The position numbers were made by a program, and so were the translations under genes. Shown here piece by piece: positions 35,034 through 44,750 of a stretch of 64,000 nt of DNA. Source of the DNA: Lysobacter niastensis. Lineage in GTDB: Bacteria > Pseudomonadota > Gammaproteobacteria > Xanthomonadales > Xanthomonadaceae. Location of the stretch: NCBI RefSeq assembly GCF_015453285.1, contig NZ_JADLZT010000008.1, forward strand, positions 124,001 to 188,000. Direction: 5' to 3'. The notes under the pieces were generated by a model. The model did no database searches. It saw only the letters and a list, made by a program, of their open reading frames with translations, and had not been told where the DNA came from. Every line of letters starts with the position of its first letter. Positions within the stretch are counted from its first letter, which is position 1.

Positions 35034-36854
35034 ATGCGGCGGCGTGCCGGCTTGCGCGTGGGTCTGCGCCTGCTCGCCGCGCTGGCGATCGCCTGTGCGA
35101 GCACGGGTGCCTGGGCGTGCGACGAACACAAGACGCAGGCTGGCGGAAAGAGCGCCCAGATCCTCGTGCCGGGCGTGATCGGCGACTCCGAGCGGCTCGC
35201 CATCGAATGCCTGCGCCGATACGGCTATACGCCGAAGCTCGGTGGCGTCATCCAGTCGGATCGTCCCGAGGGCACCGTGGCGCGGACGGTGCCCGCCGAA
35301 GGCACCACGCCGGTGGGGAAGTCCCGGCTCGCCGTCGTGGTGGAGTACTGGGTGTCGGCCGGTGCGACGGGGTACGACCCACAGGCAACGAACGCAGCAG
35401 CCCTGGCAGAAGAAGCGGCCTCTCGAAGGGATTCAACGAAAGAGACGCGCACCGTCCGCGTTCCGGACCTGCAGGGGCGATCGCTCTCCTCGGCGAAGAG
35501 CCGGTTGAAGTTCAGCCGCCTGGTGCCGGGCGAAGTCTCGTGGCACGCGCGCGGCGCCAAGGCGGGGCGCGTGCTCGAGCAGGTGCCCGCCGCGGGAACG
35601 CGGGTCCCGCTGCGCACGCGCGTGGATCTGGTGGTGTCGAACGGCGGGCAGGCCGCACTCGTCCCCGATGTCGTGGGCAAAGAGGAGATGAGCGCCATCG
35701 GAACGCTCTCGTCCAACGGTCTGAACGCAACCAGGCAGGGGCGCATCGACTCGCCGCGGCCAGCGGGGACCGTGCTTCGGACCGTTCCGTCCGCGGGATC
35801 GGAGGCGCCCTCCGGTGCCGTGACTTACTGGGTGGCATCGGGCCGGAACGTCGTCCCGGACCTGCGCGGCAAGACGCGCGCGGAGGCGACGCAGGCGCTT
35901 CGTGCGTCCGGATTCGCGATCGGCAATGCGCCGCCGCGGTTCGATGACGGCAAGCCGAACCGCGTCGTCGAACAGAAGCCCGAGGCAGGCGCGGTCGTTA
36001 CCCTCAGCGCGCCGGTGTCGGTGTCGCTCGGCAAACCGCGAACGGTGCCCAAGGTCGTCGGCATGCTGGAGCGCGATGCGCGCAAAGCCCTCGCGGCCGC
36101 GGGGCTGAAGGGCGCGAGGGTTGGCGCGGACACCGTGTCGTCGCAAGGCGCGCGCGTGGTGTCTTTGGAACCGCGCGCGGGGATGCGGGTGAAGAAGAAC
36201 GCCACGGTGCGGTACACGTTGGCGCAGCCTGCCATCGCGGGTACGGATACAGTCGGTCCAGATCAGGCCATTCCCGATGCAGGAGCAACGTCATCCGCAT
36301 CAGCTGCGCCCACCAACGAGGTCACGCCGCAACGCAATGACGATGCGTTTGCGAACTACGACCGCGCGCTGGCTGCGGACAACTCCAGCATTCCGACGGA
36401 CGAGGGCGCACAGCGCGCCCCGGTGGTGACCCTCGACACTCCGCCGACCCGAGAGAACGTCGCACCGGTTCGCGACGACGTTCCGCCAGCTCGCGAAGCC
36501 ATTGCACCCACTGCCGACACCGGCACGGACGTAGGGAAGCCAACATCTGACTTCCTGCAGGACGCCATCGCGCTCGTGCAGCGCGGCTGGCGGGTCATCG
36601 CCGGCTCGACCACCCTGGCGCTGGTGCTCGCGGGCGTCTGGTGGACGCAGCTGCGCAGCTGGCCATGGCATTGGCCGCCGCCGCGCCCGCGCACGAATGT
36701 TCGGCTCAAGCCCGCCGAACCGCCATGGCCGATGATGAGTCCGCTGGATCACGATCCATCGATGGACGTGCGCATCCGCGTGGCCCTGGCGCAGGGCGAG
36801 ACGACTTTCGATACAGCGCTTCCGTTGCTCGACACGGAGATCCGACATGGCTGA
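35034..36854 (+). CDS. Five-PASTA-domain protein with C-terminal membrane anchor
   Basis: From ATG 35034 the protein starts with MRRRAGLRVGLRLLAALAIA, a signal peptide ending near GAWA. Five PASTA repeats follow (opening at LVPGVIG, VRVPDLQG, LVPDVVG, VVPDLRG and VPKVVG), then an acidic linker of about 100 residues, one transmembrane helix (GSTTLALVLAGVWW) and a basic cytosolic tail of ~75 residues. PASTA domains bind peptidoglycan or beta-lactams in Gram-positive kinases; here they are periplasmic and there is no kinase domain. Earlier in-frame starts at 34980 and 35031 exist. The 3' end overlaps the next gene by eight bases. Confidence 0.85.
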   Translation: MRRRAGLRVGLRLLAALAIACASTGAWACDEHKTQAGGKSAQILVPGVIGDSERLAIECLRRYGYTPKLGGVIQSDRPEGTVARTVPAEGTTPVGKSRLAVVVEYWVSAGATGYDPQATNAAALAEEAASRRDSTKETRTVRVPDLQGRSLSSAKSRLKFSRLVPGEVSWHARGAKAGRVLEQVPAAGTRVPLRTRVDLVVSNGGQAALVPDVVGKEEMSAIGTLSSNGLNATRQGRIDSPRPAGTVLRTVPSAGSEAPSGAVTYWVASGRNVVPDLRGKTRAEATQALRASGFAIGNAPPRFDDGKPNRVVEQKPEAGAVVTLSAPVSVSLGKPRTVPKVVGMLERDARKALAAAGLKGARVGADTVSSQGARVVSLEPRAGMRVKKNATVRYTLAQPAIAGTDTVGPDQAIPDAGATSSASAAPTNEVTPQRNDDAFANYDRALAADNSSIPTDEGAQRAPVVTLDTPPTRENVAPVRDDVPPAREAIAPTADTGTDVGKPTSDFLQDAIALVQRGWRVIAGSTTLALVLAGVWWTQLRSWPWHWPPPRPRTNVRLKPAEPPWPMMSPLDHDPSMDVRIRVALAQGETTFDTALPLLDTEIRHG

Positions 36855-37467
36855 CGCGAATCGTATGGCGGGCGGCAACGACGTGGTTGCCGACAGCCCC
36901 AGGACGCTGCGCGAACTGCTTCCGCGCGAGCTCGATGGGCTGGAGACGGTCATCGAGGACGGCCTGAGGAAGGAAGCCAACGGCAACCTGTCGACGCTCG
37001 TGTGGCGCTTCGTGCGCGCCAGTGCCGCCGAGGACGTGAGCAAGGCGCTCGACGCCGATGTCTGGCCGGTGTTGGCCCACGCCTGGGCGAAGGCAAAGGA
37101 ACTGCACACCTATGCCGACAGCTCGCCGGACGAAACGCGCGTCGTCCATCTCGGCAATCACGACTTCATGACGGCCGTGCATCCCGAATTGACGGTGGAC
37201 ATCGGCGCGCCGCCCTATCCGCCGCCGCTGGTCTTCACACTGGAGATCGCAGCGCACATCGACGCCGCCACGCTGCGCATCCGGCAAGGACGCATCGTCG
37301 CCCTGGAGTCCGCCGACGCCTGGGTCTACGCGCAGTTGAAGTACGGCAACGAACCCCTGCACAAGAAGGAATCCCCCGTGCTCAGGCTGCCGGCCGAGTG
37401 GACGTTCGAACCCGGGGTGCCGATCGAGCCCCAGCATGCGCAGCAGGCGGGCGAGCGGGCTGCGTAG
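36847..37467 (+). CDS. Cytosolic partner of the PASTA protein, unrecognised
   Basis: The 206-residue product is not recognised. It is acidic, soluble, and contains a beta-rich middle (PPPLVFTLEIAAHIDAATLRIRQGRIVALESADAWVYAQLKYG) that resembles packing in small structural or chaperone-like proteins. It overlaps the PASTA gene by eight bases and is probably translated with it; a physical interaction with that protein's cytosolic tail is a reasonable inference, not an observation. Confidence 0.6.
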   Translation: MADANRMAGGNDVVADSPRTLRELLPRELDGLETVIEDGLRKEANGNLSTLVWRFVRASAAEDVSKALDADVWPVLAHAWAKAKELHTYADSSPDETRVVHLGNHDFMTAVHPELTVDIGAPPYPPPLVFTLEIAAHIDAATLRIRQGRIVALESADAWVYAQLKYGNEPLHKKESPVLRLPAEWTFEPGVPIEPQHAQQAGERAA

Positions 37468-37567
37468 CCCGGAGAAGTGGCTAGATGAGATTCCCTGTCT
37501 AGAGTGGGCCTAGTTGGCCCGCTCAAACACTGCCCCGCGGAACCCGAATACAACGTGAGACCACTCG

Positions 37568-37596
37568 ATGTCGGCTATCGGCCAGAAGCGGACATC
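37568..37596. repeat. Dispersed TGTCCGCT palindrome, copy 4
   Basis: ATGTCGGCTATCGGCC followed by AGAAGCGGACATC; arms GATGTC/GACATC. Situated at the 3' end of the intact DUF1254-type gene. Confidence 0.6.
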
Positions 37597-37629
37597 TGTA
37601 CCGGGCGTGGAGCGGCAACACGTCGAAGC

Positions 37630-38754
37630 TCAGGACGCAGGTATGGCTTCCGGAAACTTCCAGGTGCCGTCGAGGATGGCCTGCTTCGGGCGGTAGAGCC
37701 GCACCCAGTAGCTCCAGCCTTTCACGATCGGCAGGCAGTTCGGCACCTTGCCGTCACAGCCACCGAACTGGATGGTGACCGAACCGTCGGCTGCTTTCTT
37801 TGCGGTGACGTCGTTGACCGAATATGCGTCCAGATCGTTCTTGTGGAAGTAGCCATCCGGCCCGTACACGCTGACCGACCAGAAGGCATCGACCGGAACA
37901 CCTGGCTTGATCTTAATCGTGTGCACTGTCTTCCCGTCGTTCTTCGGCGGCACGACCGTCAGGTAGAGCGCGTCCTTCTCGTTGTTTCCGCCCCAGCCGC
38001 TGGCGGCACCGATCAAGTGTTTCTCCGGGTCCACCTTCCCTCTCGGACCAAACATCCCGCGGCTGTCGGTCAATGTCGCAGCACGCTGGATCAGCTGTGC
38101 ACGGACACTGTCTTGGCTCGCCGAATCCCAGTCGGGGACGTCCCAGGAACCTGTACCGGCCTGCTCCACCTTGACCTGATCCTGTAACGCGTGCGCTGAC
38201 TTCATGTCCACCGGATCGTTCGGATCGGCAAAAGTCCGAACGCCGATCAGCACATACCGCGTTTCGGCGTCGCCCTTCGAAACGGTGAATGTCGCCGGTG
38301 CGTACACCGTCTTCAGCGCGTACTCGTCCTGGTCGATCACCAGGGCCGACATGAAGCGCTTGCCCGGATCCGGCAACGTGACCGTTACCGGGCCTGCTTC
38401 GAGGTCGAAAACTCCAGGCGAATACAGCGTGTCACGATTCGATCGGATCACCGACTGGTTGTCGATCGGCATCAACTCGCGGAGGATCCCGAGCTTGCCG
38501 ATGCCACTCCCCGCGACCCGATTGCCGAAATACTTGTCGCTCTCTGCGCGGACGAAGTTCTCTTCGGTCACCAGTGTCGGCTGCGAAGCAGAGGCCGACG
38601 TTGGTATCCCAGCATCCGCCGGCTGAGACGTGCCCGACGCCGCCGGCTCGGAAGGGGCCACGGAATCGGTCGGCTTCTGGCACCCTGCGGCCGCCACGAC
38701 GATGCAGGCGACGAAGGCCGCGCACACGTGCGTTGCATTGTTTCGGGCATTCAT
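37630..38754 (-). CDS. DUF1254/DUF1214-type lipoprotein (intact paralogue)
   Basis: The 374-residue product has a lipoprotein signal with lipobox VAAAGC (Cys25), a Ser/Thr/Pro linker, and a DUF1254-like region with NRDTLYSPGVFDL followed by a DUF1214-like C-terminal half with VPVDAFWSVSVYGPDGYF and WSYWVRLYRP. The function is unknown; members are often exported and co-occur in accessory regions. It lacks the N-terminal YVWGWPLV part present in the broken paralogue at 30164-31696, so the two are different subtypes. Confidence 0.8.
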   Translation of the reverse strand: MNARNNATHVCAAFVACIVVAAAGCQKPTDSVAPSEPAASGTSQPADAGIPTSASASQPTLVTEENFVRAESDKYFGNRVAGSGIGKLGILRELMPIDNQSVIRSNRDTLYSPGVFDLEAGPVTVTLPDPGKRFMSALVIDQDEYALKTVYAPATFTVSKGDAETRYVLIGVRTFADPNDPVDMKSAHALQDQVKVEQAGTGSWDVPDWDSASQDSVRAQLIQRAATLTDSRGMFGPRGKVDPEKHLIGAASGWGGNNEKDALYLTVVPPKNDGKTVHTIKIKPGVPVDAFWSVSVYGPDGYFHKNDLDAYSVNDVTAKKAADGSVTIQFGGCDGKVPNCLPIVKGWSYWVRLYRPKQAILDGTWKFPEAIPAS

Positions 38755-39118
38755 AAGGCCACCTTCTCGATGTGGGGAAGCACCATGCCTCGACGAAGAG
38801 CAGCAGTCTTGGTCTGGTCGCGTTTATCGGGTGTGAGGAGGGTCGGAAGCTGCCGTTTGCCGCATCATTCAAATGTTGGTCATGCTGTCGGGGGCTGATC
38901 GACTTCAGGCCGGTTCACCGAGCATCTTTGCCGTCGTGCGCAGCTAGCAAAGCATCAGTCGCAAATACCTGGCTCGGCTTCTTGGCGAGTCGTAGGGTCA
39001 TTACCAAGGCTTGCGCAGCGAGGCTCGTTGTTGAAAATGGCCGTGCCCCTCCGCGGTGCTCAAGTGGGCGCTCGACCTAACTACCCAGCAAGATCGTCAC
39101 GCCAGGAGCTCCACCCGC
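38755..39118. other. Gap between divergent genes
   Basis: 364 bases between two divergent genes hold short unconvincing frames only. AGGAG lies 12 bases before the start of the next gene. No repeats or clear promoter are seen. Confidence 0.4.
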
Positions 39119-41260
39119 ATGGACGCCAACCCCACCGTTTCCGCTCGCCCGCGCGATCCGCGCTTCCTGATGCTGTGGCCGCTGCTGCTGGGCCTGGCCA
39201 CGTTCTTCGCGCTGGGCGGTGCAGGCATCCTCGCGCCGGGCAATGTCGGCTGGCTGGCGCATAGCGATCTTGCGCAGAGCTATCTCGGTTGGGCGTTCTA
39301 TCGCGATGCGCCGTGGTCGTGGCCGCTGGGGGCCAACCCGGCCTACGGGTTGGAGATCGGATCGTCGGTCTACTACTCCGATTCGATACCGGTGCTGGCG
39401 ATCTTCTTCAAGGCGCTGGCCGCCTGGCTGCCCGCGCCGTTCCAGTATTTCGGCTTGTGGGTGATGGCGTGCTTGGTGCTGCAGGCGTGGTTCGCGTGGA
39501 AGCTGGCCGGGCTGGCGTCGCGCGATGTGTGGTTCCGCACCGTCGCCGTGCTGCTGCTGGTGACCGCGCTGCCGATGCTCAACCGCATCGGCGGGCACAT
39601 GGCGCTGGTCGGGCACTGGACCATCCTCGCCGGTCTGTACCTGTGCCTGCGACCGCATCGGGATCGACAGGTGTTCTGGTGGGCGCTGCTCATCGCCGGT
39701 GCGATGGCGATGCATGCGTATCTGTTCGTGCTGGTCGGCGTGCTGTGGGTCGCCGACCTCGCGCATCGTCATTGGGAAGATCGCCGCACGATGCCGCGCG
39801 GCGCCAAGGCCGGTCTGCTGAAGGAGTCCGGCATCGTGATCGGTGCGGCGCTGGCATCGGCCTGGGTGTCCGGACTGTTCATGGTGTCCGGGCGCGGCAT
39901 GCGCGCGCAGGGTTTCGGCCATTACAAGATGAACCTGCTGGCGCCGTTCGACAGCGCAGGCTGGTCCGCGTTGGGGCTGCACTTCCAGACGGCGGCGGGT
40001 GAGTACGAGGGTTTCAACTATCTCGGCGCCGGCGTAATGCTGCTCGCAGCACTCGCGCTGCTGCTGTTCGTGATCAAGCGCGCGGATCACCGCTGGACGA
40101 CGCGCAACACTGTGCTGCTCGCGATGGCGTCGGCATTGACCTTGTTGGCCATGACCCACGTCATCGGTATCGGCGGTGCGCAGTTGCATCTGCCGTTGCC
40201 GGCCAAGCTGGTGGACAAGCTGCAGGGCCTGCCGGTGCAGGCCACCGGACGCCTGTTCTGGGCGGTGTATTACCTGATCGTCGTGGCGGCGCTGTTCGCC
40301 CTCGCGCGCACGCTCAAGCCGATGCCGCTGCGTCTGGTGCTGCTGGCGATGCTGATGTTGCAGGCCATCGATCTGTATCCGGGTCTCGCGCGGTTGCGCC
40401 AGTCGAACCTGTCGCGCGCGGAGGCGACGCTGCCGACGGAACTGCGTTCGCCGTTCTGGGCGCAGGCCGCCGAGCGGTATCGCCACGTGCGTCGCCTGCC
40501 GACCAAAGCACTGGCCCCGGGCTGGGAGCCGGTCGCGTTCTTCGCCCAGCAGCACGGTATGGGGACCGACATGGTCCAGGTGGCGCGGCTGGACGTGAAG
40601 CCGTTCTGGCAACTGGAGCAGCGCAAGCGCGCGCGCCTGTTCGAGGGCGATCCGGAACCCGACTCGCTCTACCTGCTCACCAACGACACGCTTGACCTCG
40701 CGCGCGCCGCACTCGTCGATCCGCGCGATGCGCTGTTCCGCCTCGATGGCCAGATCGTGCTCGCGCCCGACTGGGGCACCGCATTACCGGCCGGTGCCGA
40801 GAACCTGCGCAGTGGCGATGCGGTTCGCGATGCCGGGCCCTATCAATTGCCGTATCGCGCGGACTTCCGCCAGGGCAGCCAGGCGCGCAGCCTGCTGGGC
40901 GCCGATGGCGAGCGCATTGACGCCGCGCAGCACTACATTCCCATGCACGGCGCCACGCTCTATGTGCCTGCAGATGCGGACACGACGGCGACGCTGCATG
41001 CCACGTTCGAACTGCAGGCGTTGCCGCCGATGCCCCCATCGGCGCGCCTCAACGTGCGCATGGACGGCCGGGAGATCGCGCGAGCCATGCCCGACGCCGA
41101 CGGTCGTTATCGCGTGTCCGTCGACGTTTCGCCTGCGCGCAACCCTGCTCACTTCCGCCGCCTGGACCTGCACTTCGACCTGCCGCCGGCGTCGGAGAAG
41201 CAGTTGCGGAAATGGAAGGTGGGCGTGGCGGCGATGGAGGTCAGCGCGGTCGCGCCATGA
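39119..41260 (+). CDS. Large polytopic membrane protein, DUF6311-like
   Basis: The 713-residue protein has about 10 to 12 membrane helices in its first ~450 residues and a soluble beta-rich C-terminal domain of ~250 residues. The opening, with HSDLAQSYLGWAFYRDAPWSWPLG and SVYYSDSIPVLAIFFK, is characteristic of DUF6311 proteins and resembles GT-C glycosyltransferases. A role in transferring or flipping cell-surface sugars is inferred only from topology. ATG 39119 is chosen for the AGGAG upstream and for family start; a longer frame begins at 39056. Confidence 0.75.
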   Translation: MDANPTVSARPRDPRFLMLWPLLLGLATFFALGGAGILAPGNVGWLAHSDLAQSYLGWAFYRDAPWSWPLGANPAYGLEIGSSVYYSDSIPVLAIFFKALAAWLPAPFQYFGLWVMACLVLQAWFAWKLAGLASRDVWFRTVAVLLLVTALPMLNRIGGHMALVGHWTILAGLYLCLRPHRDRQVFWWALLIAGAMAMHAYLFVLVGVLWVADLAHRHWEDRRTMPRGAKAGLLKESGIVIGAALASAWVSGLFMVSGRGMRAQGFGHYKMNLLAPFDSAGWSALGLHFQTAAGEYEGFNYLGAGVMLLAALALLLFVIKRADHRWTTRNTVLLAMASALTLLAMTHVIGIGGAQLHLPLPAKLVDKLQGLPVQATGRLFWAVYYLIVVAALFALARTLKPMPLRLVLLAMLMLQAIDLYPGLARLRQSNLSRAEATLPTELRSPFWAQAAERYRHVRRLPTKALAPGWEPVAFFAQQHGMGTDMVQVARLDVKPFWQLEQRKRARLFEGDPEPDSLYLLTNDTLDLARAALVDPRDALFRLDGQIVLAPDWGTALPAGAENLRSGDAVRDAGPYQLPYRADFRQGSQARSLLGADGERIDAAQHYIPMHGATLYVPADADTTATLHATFELQALPPMPPSARLNVRMDGREIARAMPDADGRYRVSVDVSPARNPAHFRRLDLHFDLPPASEKQLRKWKVGVAAMEVSAVAP

Positions 41261-41454
41261 CGGCAGCCGCGGCCCTCACGACCGAGCGCCTGAATGCGTT
41301 GGGCTGGCCGGCCGGTCGTCCAGTTCGCTTGTCCTCCGTCACAGATGCGGCAGACGCCGGTGATCCGGGCTTGATCCCCGGCGCGCCCTGACGCAAAAAG
41401 GACGTCTGTCGTCCGGCCTAGCCGGGCGTTGATTGGCCGAACGTGCGGGGCAGT

Positions 41455-41859
41455 ATGCAAGACAGGAGCGGGACTATTCGGGTGTGGCCCGTCGCGATGG
41501 CGGGTGCTGCCGTGCTGGTGGTCGTCGGTGTACTCATTTATCGCGTGGCGTCAGTGCCGGTTCCGGATGCGGCGCGACCGGTATCCAAGGCCGCGCCGAC
41601 GATCGAAGCCCCCTCAGCCGCTTCCACCGTCGAGTCGGTGCCCGTCGAGGCTCCCATCGCCGTTCCCACCCCGGAGCAATCGCGTGAAGCGTCCTGGCGC
41701 GCGGCGCGGGAGGAGGCCATCCGCGTGCAGCAGGAACTGCGCGCACAGGAGTTGGCGCGCAAGTCCGCTGAGCAGGTACAGGCGAAAAGCGTGCGTTGCA
41801 TCGAAGGGCAGCGCATGAAGCGCGTCGAGAACGGCTGGGTGCAAGCGGGCCACTGCTGA
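41455..41859 (+). CDS. Single-pass membrane protein, unrecognised
   Basis: The 134-residue product has one N-terminal membrane helix ([17 protein letters not shown]), then a Pro/Ala/Val-rich stretch, a helical [17 protein letters not shown] segment and a C-terminal motif [22 protein letters not shown] with two cysteines. The last part recurs in small Xanthomonad envelope proteins. Function unknown. An upstream GTG at 41443 is possible. The 41261-41454 gap shows nothing of note. Confidence 0.55.
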   Translation: MQDRSGTIRVWPVAMAGAAVLVVVGVLIYRVASVPVPDAARPVSKAAPTIEAPSAASTVESVPVEAPIAVPTPEQSREASWRAAREEAIRVQQELRAQELARKSAEQVQAKSVRCIEGQRMKRVENGWVQAGHC

Positions 41860-42034
41860 CCGCCGGGCGGCGTGGCGCATTGCGGGCCACGCTTTTTTAA
41901 CGACGCGATGCGCGGTGACTCCACTGCGCATGGAACGCTCATTCCCACGGCTCGCGGCGGCGGCCGGGCATTGGAGTCCGTGCGGGCGGCCCCATCTGGT
42001 AGGTACGTTCCCCTTCCTCCCCCCGGAGCCGTCC

Positions 42035-42484
42035 ATGAGCGAGTACCGCAAGACCCCCGACGCCATCGCCCGGCTGACCCCGGAGCAATACCGTGTCACC
42101 CAGGAAGGCGCCACCGAGCGCCCGGGCACCGGTGAGTACCTGCACACGACCGAACCCGGCATCTATGTGGACATCGTGTCCGGTGAGCCGCTGTTCGCCT
42201 CGTCGGCGAAGTTCGACTCCGGCTGCGGCTGGCCCAGCTTCACCAAGCCGATCGAGCCGACCAACGTCAACGAGCTGCGCGACACTTCGCACGGCATGAT
42301 CCGCACCGAGGTGCGGTCGGCAAACGGCGACAGCCATCTGGGTCATGTGTTCACCGACGGTCCGCGCGATCGCGGCGGGCTGCGTTACTGCATCAACTCG
42401 GCGTCGTTGCGCTTCGTTCCGCGCGACCAGATGGAAGCTGCCGGCTACGGCGCCTGGATCGGCCAGGTGGAGGACGTGCGATGA
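42035..42484 (+). CDS. msrB: Peptide methionine-R-sulfoxide reductase
   Basis: The 149-residue protein carries [10 protein letters not shown] and HLGHVF, and the catalytic cysteine in [12 protein letters not shown], the MsrB landmarks. The two CxxC zinc pairs of many MsrB proteins are absent (LFASSAKF replaces a cysteine-bearing segment), so it is a zinc-free subtype. It reduces methionine-R-sulfoxide in the cytosol with thioredoxin. ATG 42035 is preferred over a longer frame. The stop overlaps the msrA start by four bases, so both stereospecific reductases are made together. Confidence 0.95.
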   Translation: MSEYRKTPDAIARLTPEQYRVTQEGATERPGTGEYLHTTEPGIYVDIVSGEPLFASSAKFDSGCGWPSFTKPIEPTNVNELRDTSHGMIRTEVRSANGDSHLGHVFTDGPRDRGGLRYCINSASLRFVPRDQMEAAGYGAWIGQVEDVR

Positions 42485-43002
42485 GCAGTGCAAATGCGGG
42501 ACTGGAGCGCGCCATCCTTGCAGGCGGCTGCTTCTGGGGCATGCAGGACCTGATACGGCGCATGGACGGCGTGGTGTCCACGCGCGTGGGCTACAGCGGC
42601 GGCGACGTGCGCAACGCCACGTATCGCAACCATGGCACGCACGCGGAAGCGGTGGAGATCGTGTTCGATCCTGCGCGGATCAGCTATCGCGACCTGCTGG
42701 AGTTCTTCTTCCAGATCCACGACCCGTCCACGCAGAACCGGCAGGGTAACGACATCGGCACGTCGTACCGCTCGGCGATCTTCTACACGACGCCCGAGCA
42801 GCAGCGCGTCGCGCTGGACACCATCGCCGACGTCGACGCGTCAGGTCTGTGGCCGGGCAAGGCCGTCACCGAAGTGACGGCGGCAGGCGACTTCTGGGAA
42901 GCCGAACCCGAGCACCAGGACTACCTGCAGCACTATCCCACCGGCTACACCTGCCACTTCGTGCGTCCGGACTGGAAGCTGCCGCGGCGCAAGGCCGGTT
43001 GA
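42481..43002 (+). CDS. msrA: Peptide methionine-S-sulfoxide reductase
   Basis: The 173-residue protein shows the MsrA active-site motif GGCFWG with catalytic Cys17 and the following VGYSGG and YRSAIF segments. It reduces methionine-S-sulfoxide; together with the coupled msrB product both stereoisomers are repaired. A resolving cysteine may lie in YTCHF near the C terminus. A nine-base-pair hairpin follows at 43009. Confidence 0.96.
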   Translation: MSSANAGLERAILAGGCFWGMQDLIRRMDGVVSTRVGYSGGDVRNATYRNHGTHAEAVEIVFDPARISYRDLLEFFFQIHDPSTQNRQGNDIGTSYRSAIFYTTPEQQRVALDTIADVDASGLWPGKAVTEVTAAGDFWEAEPEHQDYLQHYPTGYTCHFVRPDWKLPRRKAG

Positions 43003-43008
43003 GCCGAA

Positions 43009-43033
43009 GAAGCCGGGCTCCGTGCCCGGCTTC
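43009..43033 (+). terminator. Hairpin after msrA
   Basis: GAAGCCGGG (43009-43017) pairs perfectly with CCCGGCTTC (43025-43033), loop CTCCGTG. A T run is absent, so it may be a Rho-assisted or stabilising hairpin. Confidence 0.55.
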
Positions 43034-43118
43034 CTGTCGCTGACGCTTGCCGCCTGGATGGGCGGCACCGGAGGCCGTGCTAGATTTCAGCCGGGGACTT
43101 TAACCACATAGGGATGTT

Positions 43119-44633
43119 GTGGCTTTCATCCGTTGCCCGGACTGCGGGCTGCAAGTCAGCGATCTTGCCATCTCGTGCGTTTCCTGCGGCCGGCCCATGG
43201 CGCAACAGGCGGAGCCCGCAAACGCCGGCTCGCCCGAATCGATGGATACAGGCGGCGCATGGTTCCTTCATGTGCTGGATGGGCGACGGCTCGGTCCGCT
43301 GACGATCGACGAGGTTCGCGCGTACTACACCTCGGGCATGGTCCGTGCGCAGGACCGCGTGATCGGCCCAGGAATGTCCGGGCCCATACCGGCTCCCGAG
43401 GTGGCCGCATTGCTGCAGGTGCGCGCGCCGGTGGACACCTCGCCGCAATTGCGGGCGCCGCCGCTGATTCCCACCGCCGCGTCTTCCGCGCCGCCGGCCG
43501 AGGCCGCGACCACTGCGCAAGCACCGCATGCGCCCAGTGCCGGCGGCATGTCGCCGGCCGTGCCGCCATCGCCTCAGGCCTTCCGTCCGGCGAGCAGGTT
43601 CGACATGGCCGAGGCTCCACCCGGGCTCGGCTGGCGCTTCGCGTTGCTGTGGCTGGCGGTGCTGTTCGTCGTGCAGATGTCTTCGCTGCCTGTCGGCGCA
43701 TTGGGCGCGACGCATTCGCTGCGTGCGTTCATAGCAGCGTCGTTGCTGCGCTTCCTTTCGGTCGCGGCCGGATGCACCGCTGTCGTCATGTTGCTGAGCC
43801 GGCTGTTGCGAGGCCGCTGGGCGGACGCGAAGGATGCGCTGCTCGCGATGACGTTGGTTTTCGCGGTGTTGTTCGGCAATCGCTTCCTGCAACCGCCGCC
43901 GCGCGCGGCGTCCGGGAACGTGCAGGCTGCATCGGAGGCGTCTGGCCAGGCAGGCCGTTTCTCCGTCGTCGGGGAACTGTCCCGCGCACAAGCGCCGTCC
44001 CAGGCGCAACTCCAGGCACCATCGGCGAGCACCGTCGCCGCTCCGGCCGCACGCATCAAGCGGGATTGGTTCGGAGAGGGAAAGATCCTGGGCGCAAAGG
44101 GCGACTGGGAGGCCGTGTTGAAGCTCGCGACCGAATGGACGATTGCGGAGCCGGACGAACCGGCCGCCTGGTCGATGCAGGGGCTTGCCTACGATGAACT
44201 CGGGCAGCCGCACCAAGCCATCAAGGCTTACAAATACGCGCTGCACCTGGACCCGGAGTCCGCCATCACCTGGGACAACCTGGGGTGTGTGTACGAGCAC
44301 CTTGGGCAGCACCAGGATGCGATCAACGCGCACTCGAAGGCGCTGCAGCTGGACCCGAGGTTTCCCAGTCCCTGGAACAACATCGGCGTCGTGCATGCCA
44401 GGACGAGCCAGAACGCCGATGCGATCGACGCGTTCAAGAAAGCCGTCGAGCTCGATCCCTCGTTCGTGAAGGCCTGGAACAATCTCGGCTCGATGTATCG
44501 CGACATCGGCCGCTATTCCGATGCTGCCGCGACCTACCGCCAGGCATTGCAAGTGGAGCCGGGCAATGCCAACGCCACCGACGGGCTCAGCGATGCGCTT
44601 GCGATGGAACAGCGTGCTTCGGGCGGCAGCTAG
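43119..44633 (+). CDS. Zinc-ribbon/GYF_2/TPR membrane protein
   Basis: The 504-residue protein begins with a zinc ribbon (CPDC and CVSC), then a GYF_2-like domain (WFLHVLDGRRLGPLTIDEVRAYYTSGMV), a Pro/Ala linker, three to four membrane helices (about 170-260), and a C-terminal block of four TPR repeats (AAWSMQGLAYDELGQPHQAIKA and successors). GYF_2 and TPR domains bind proteins, so it may anchor a protein complex at the membrane; no enzyme motif is seen. The GTG at 43119 is the start consistent with the zinc ribbon at residue 6. Confidence 0.75.
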   Translation: MAFIRCPDCGLQVSDLAISCVSCGRPMAQQAEPANAGSPESMDTGGAWFLHVLDGRRLGPLTIDEVRAYYTSGMVRAQDRVIGPGMSGPIPAPEVAALLQVRAPVDTSPQLRAPPLIPTAASSAPPAEAATTAQAPHAPSAGGMSPAVPPSPQAFRPASRFDMAEAPPGLGWRFALLWLAVLFVVQMSSLPVGALGATHSLRAFIAASLLRFLSVAAGCTAVVMLLSRLLRGRWADAKDALLAMTLVFAVLFGNRFLQPPPRAASGNVQAASEASGQAGRFSVVGELSRAQAPSQAQLQAPSASTVAAPAARIKRDWFGEGKILGAKGDWEAVLKLATEWTIAEPDEPAAWSMQGLAYDELGQPHQAIKAYKYALHLDPESAITWDNLGCVYEHLGQHQDAINAHSKALQLDPRFPSPWNNIGVVHARTSQNADAIDAFKKAVELDPSFVKAWNNLGSMYRDIGRYSDAAATYRQALQVEPGNANATDGLSDALAMEQRASGGS

Positions 44634-44750
44634 GAATAGCGCTTTGGAGGGGGGCAGAAGAGCTCCGTCACTGCGCGGCCCAGGAGCGAACGGCGACCCG
44701 ATTTCTGGATAATGTGTCGGACCGCCCCGGGTGTTGTCGCAGGAGCCGCC

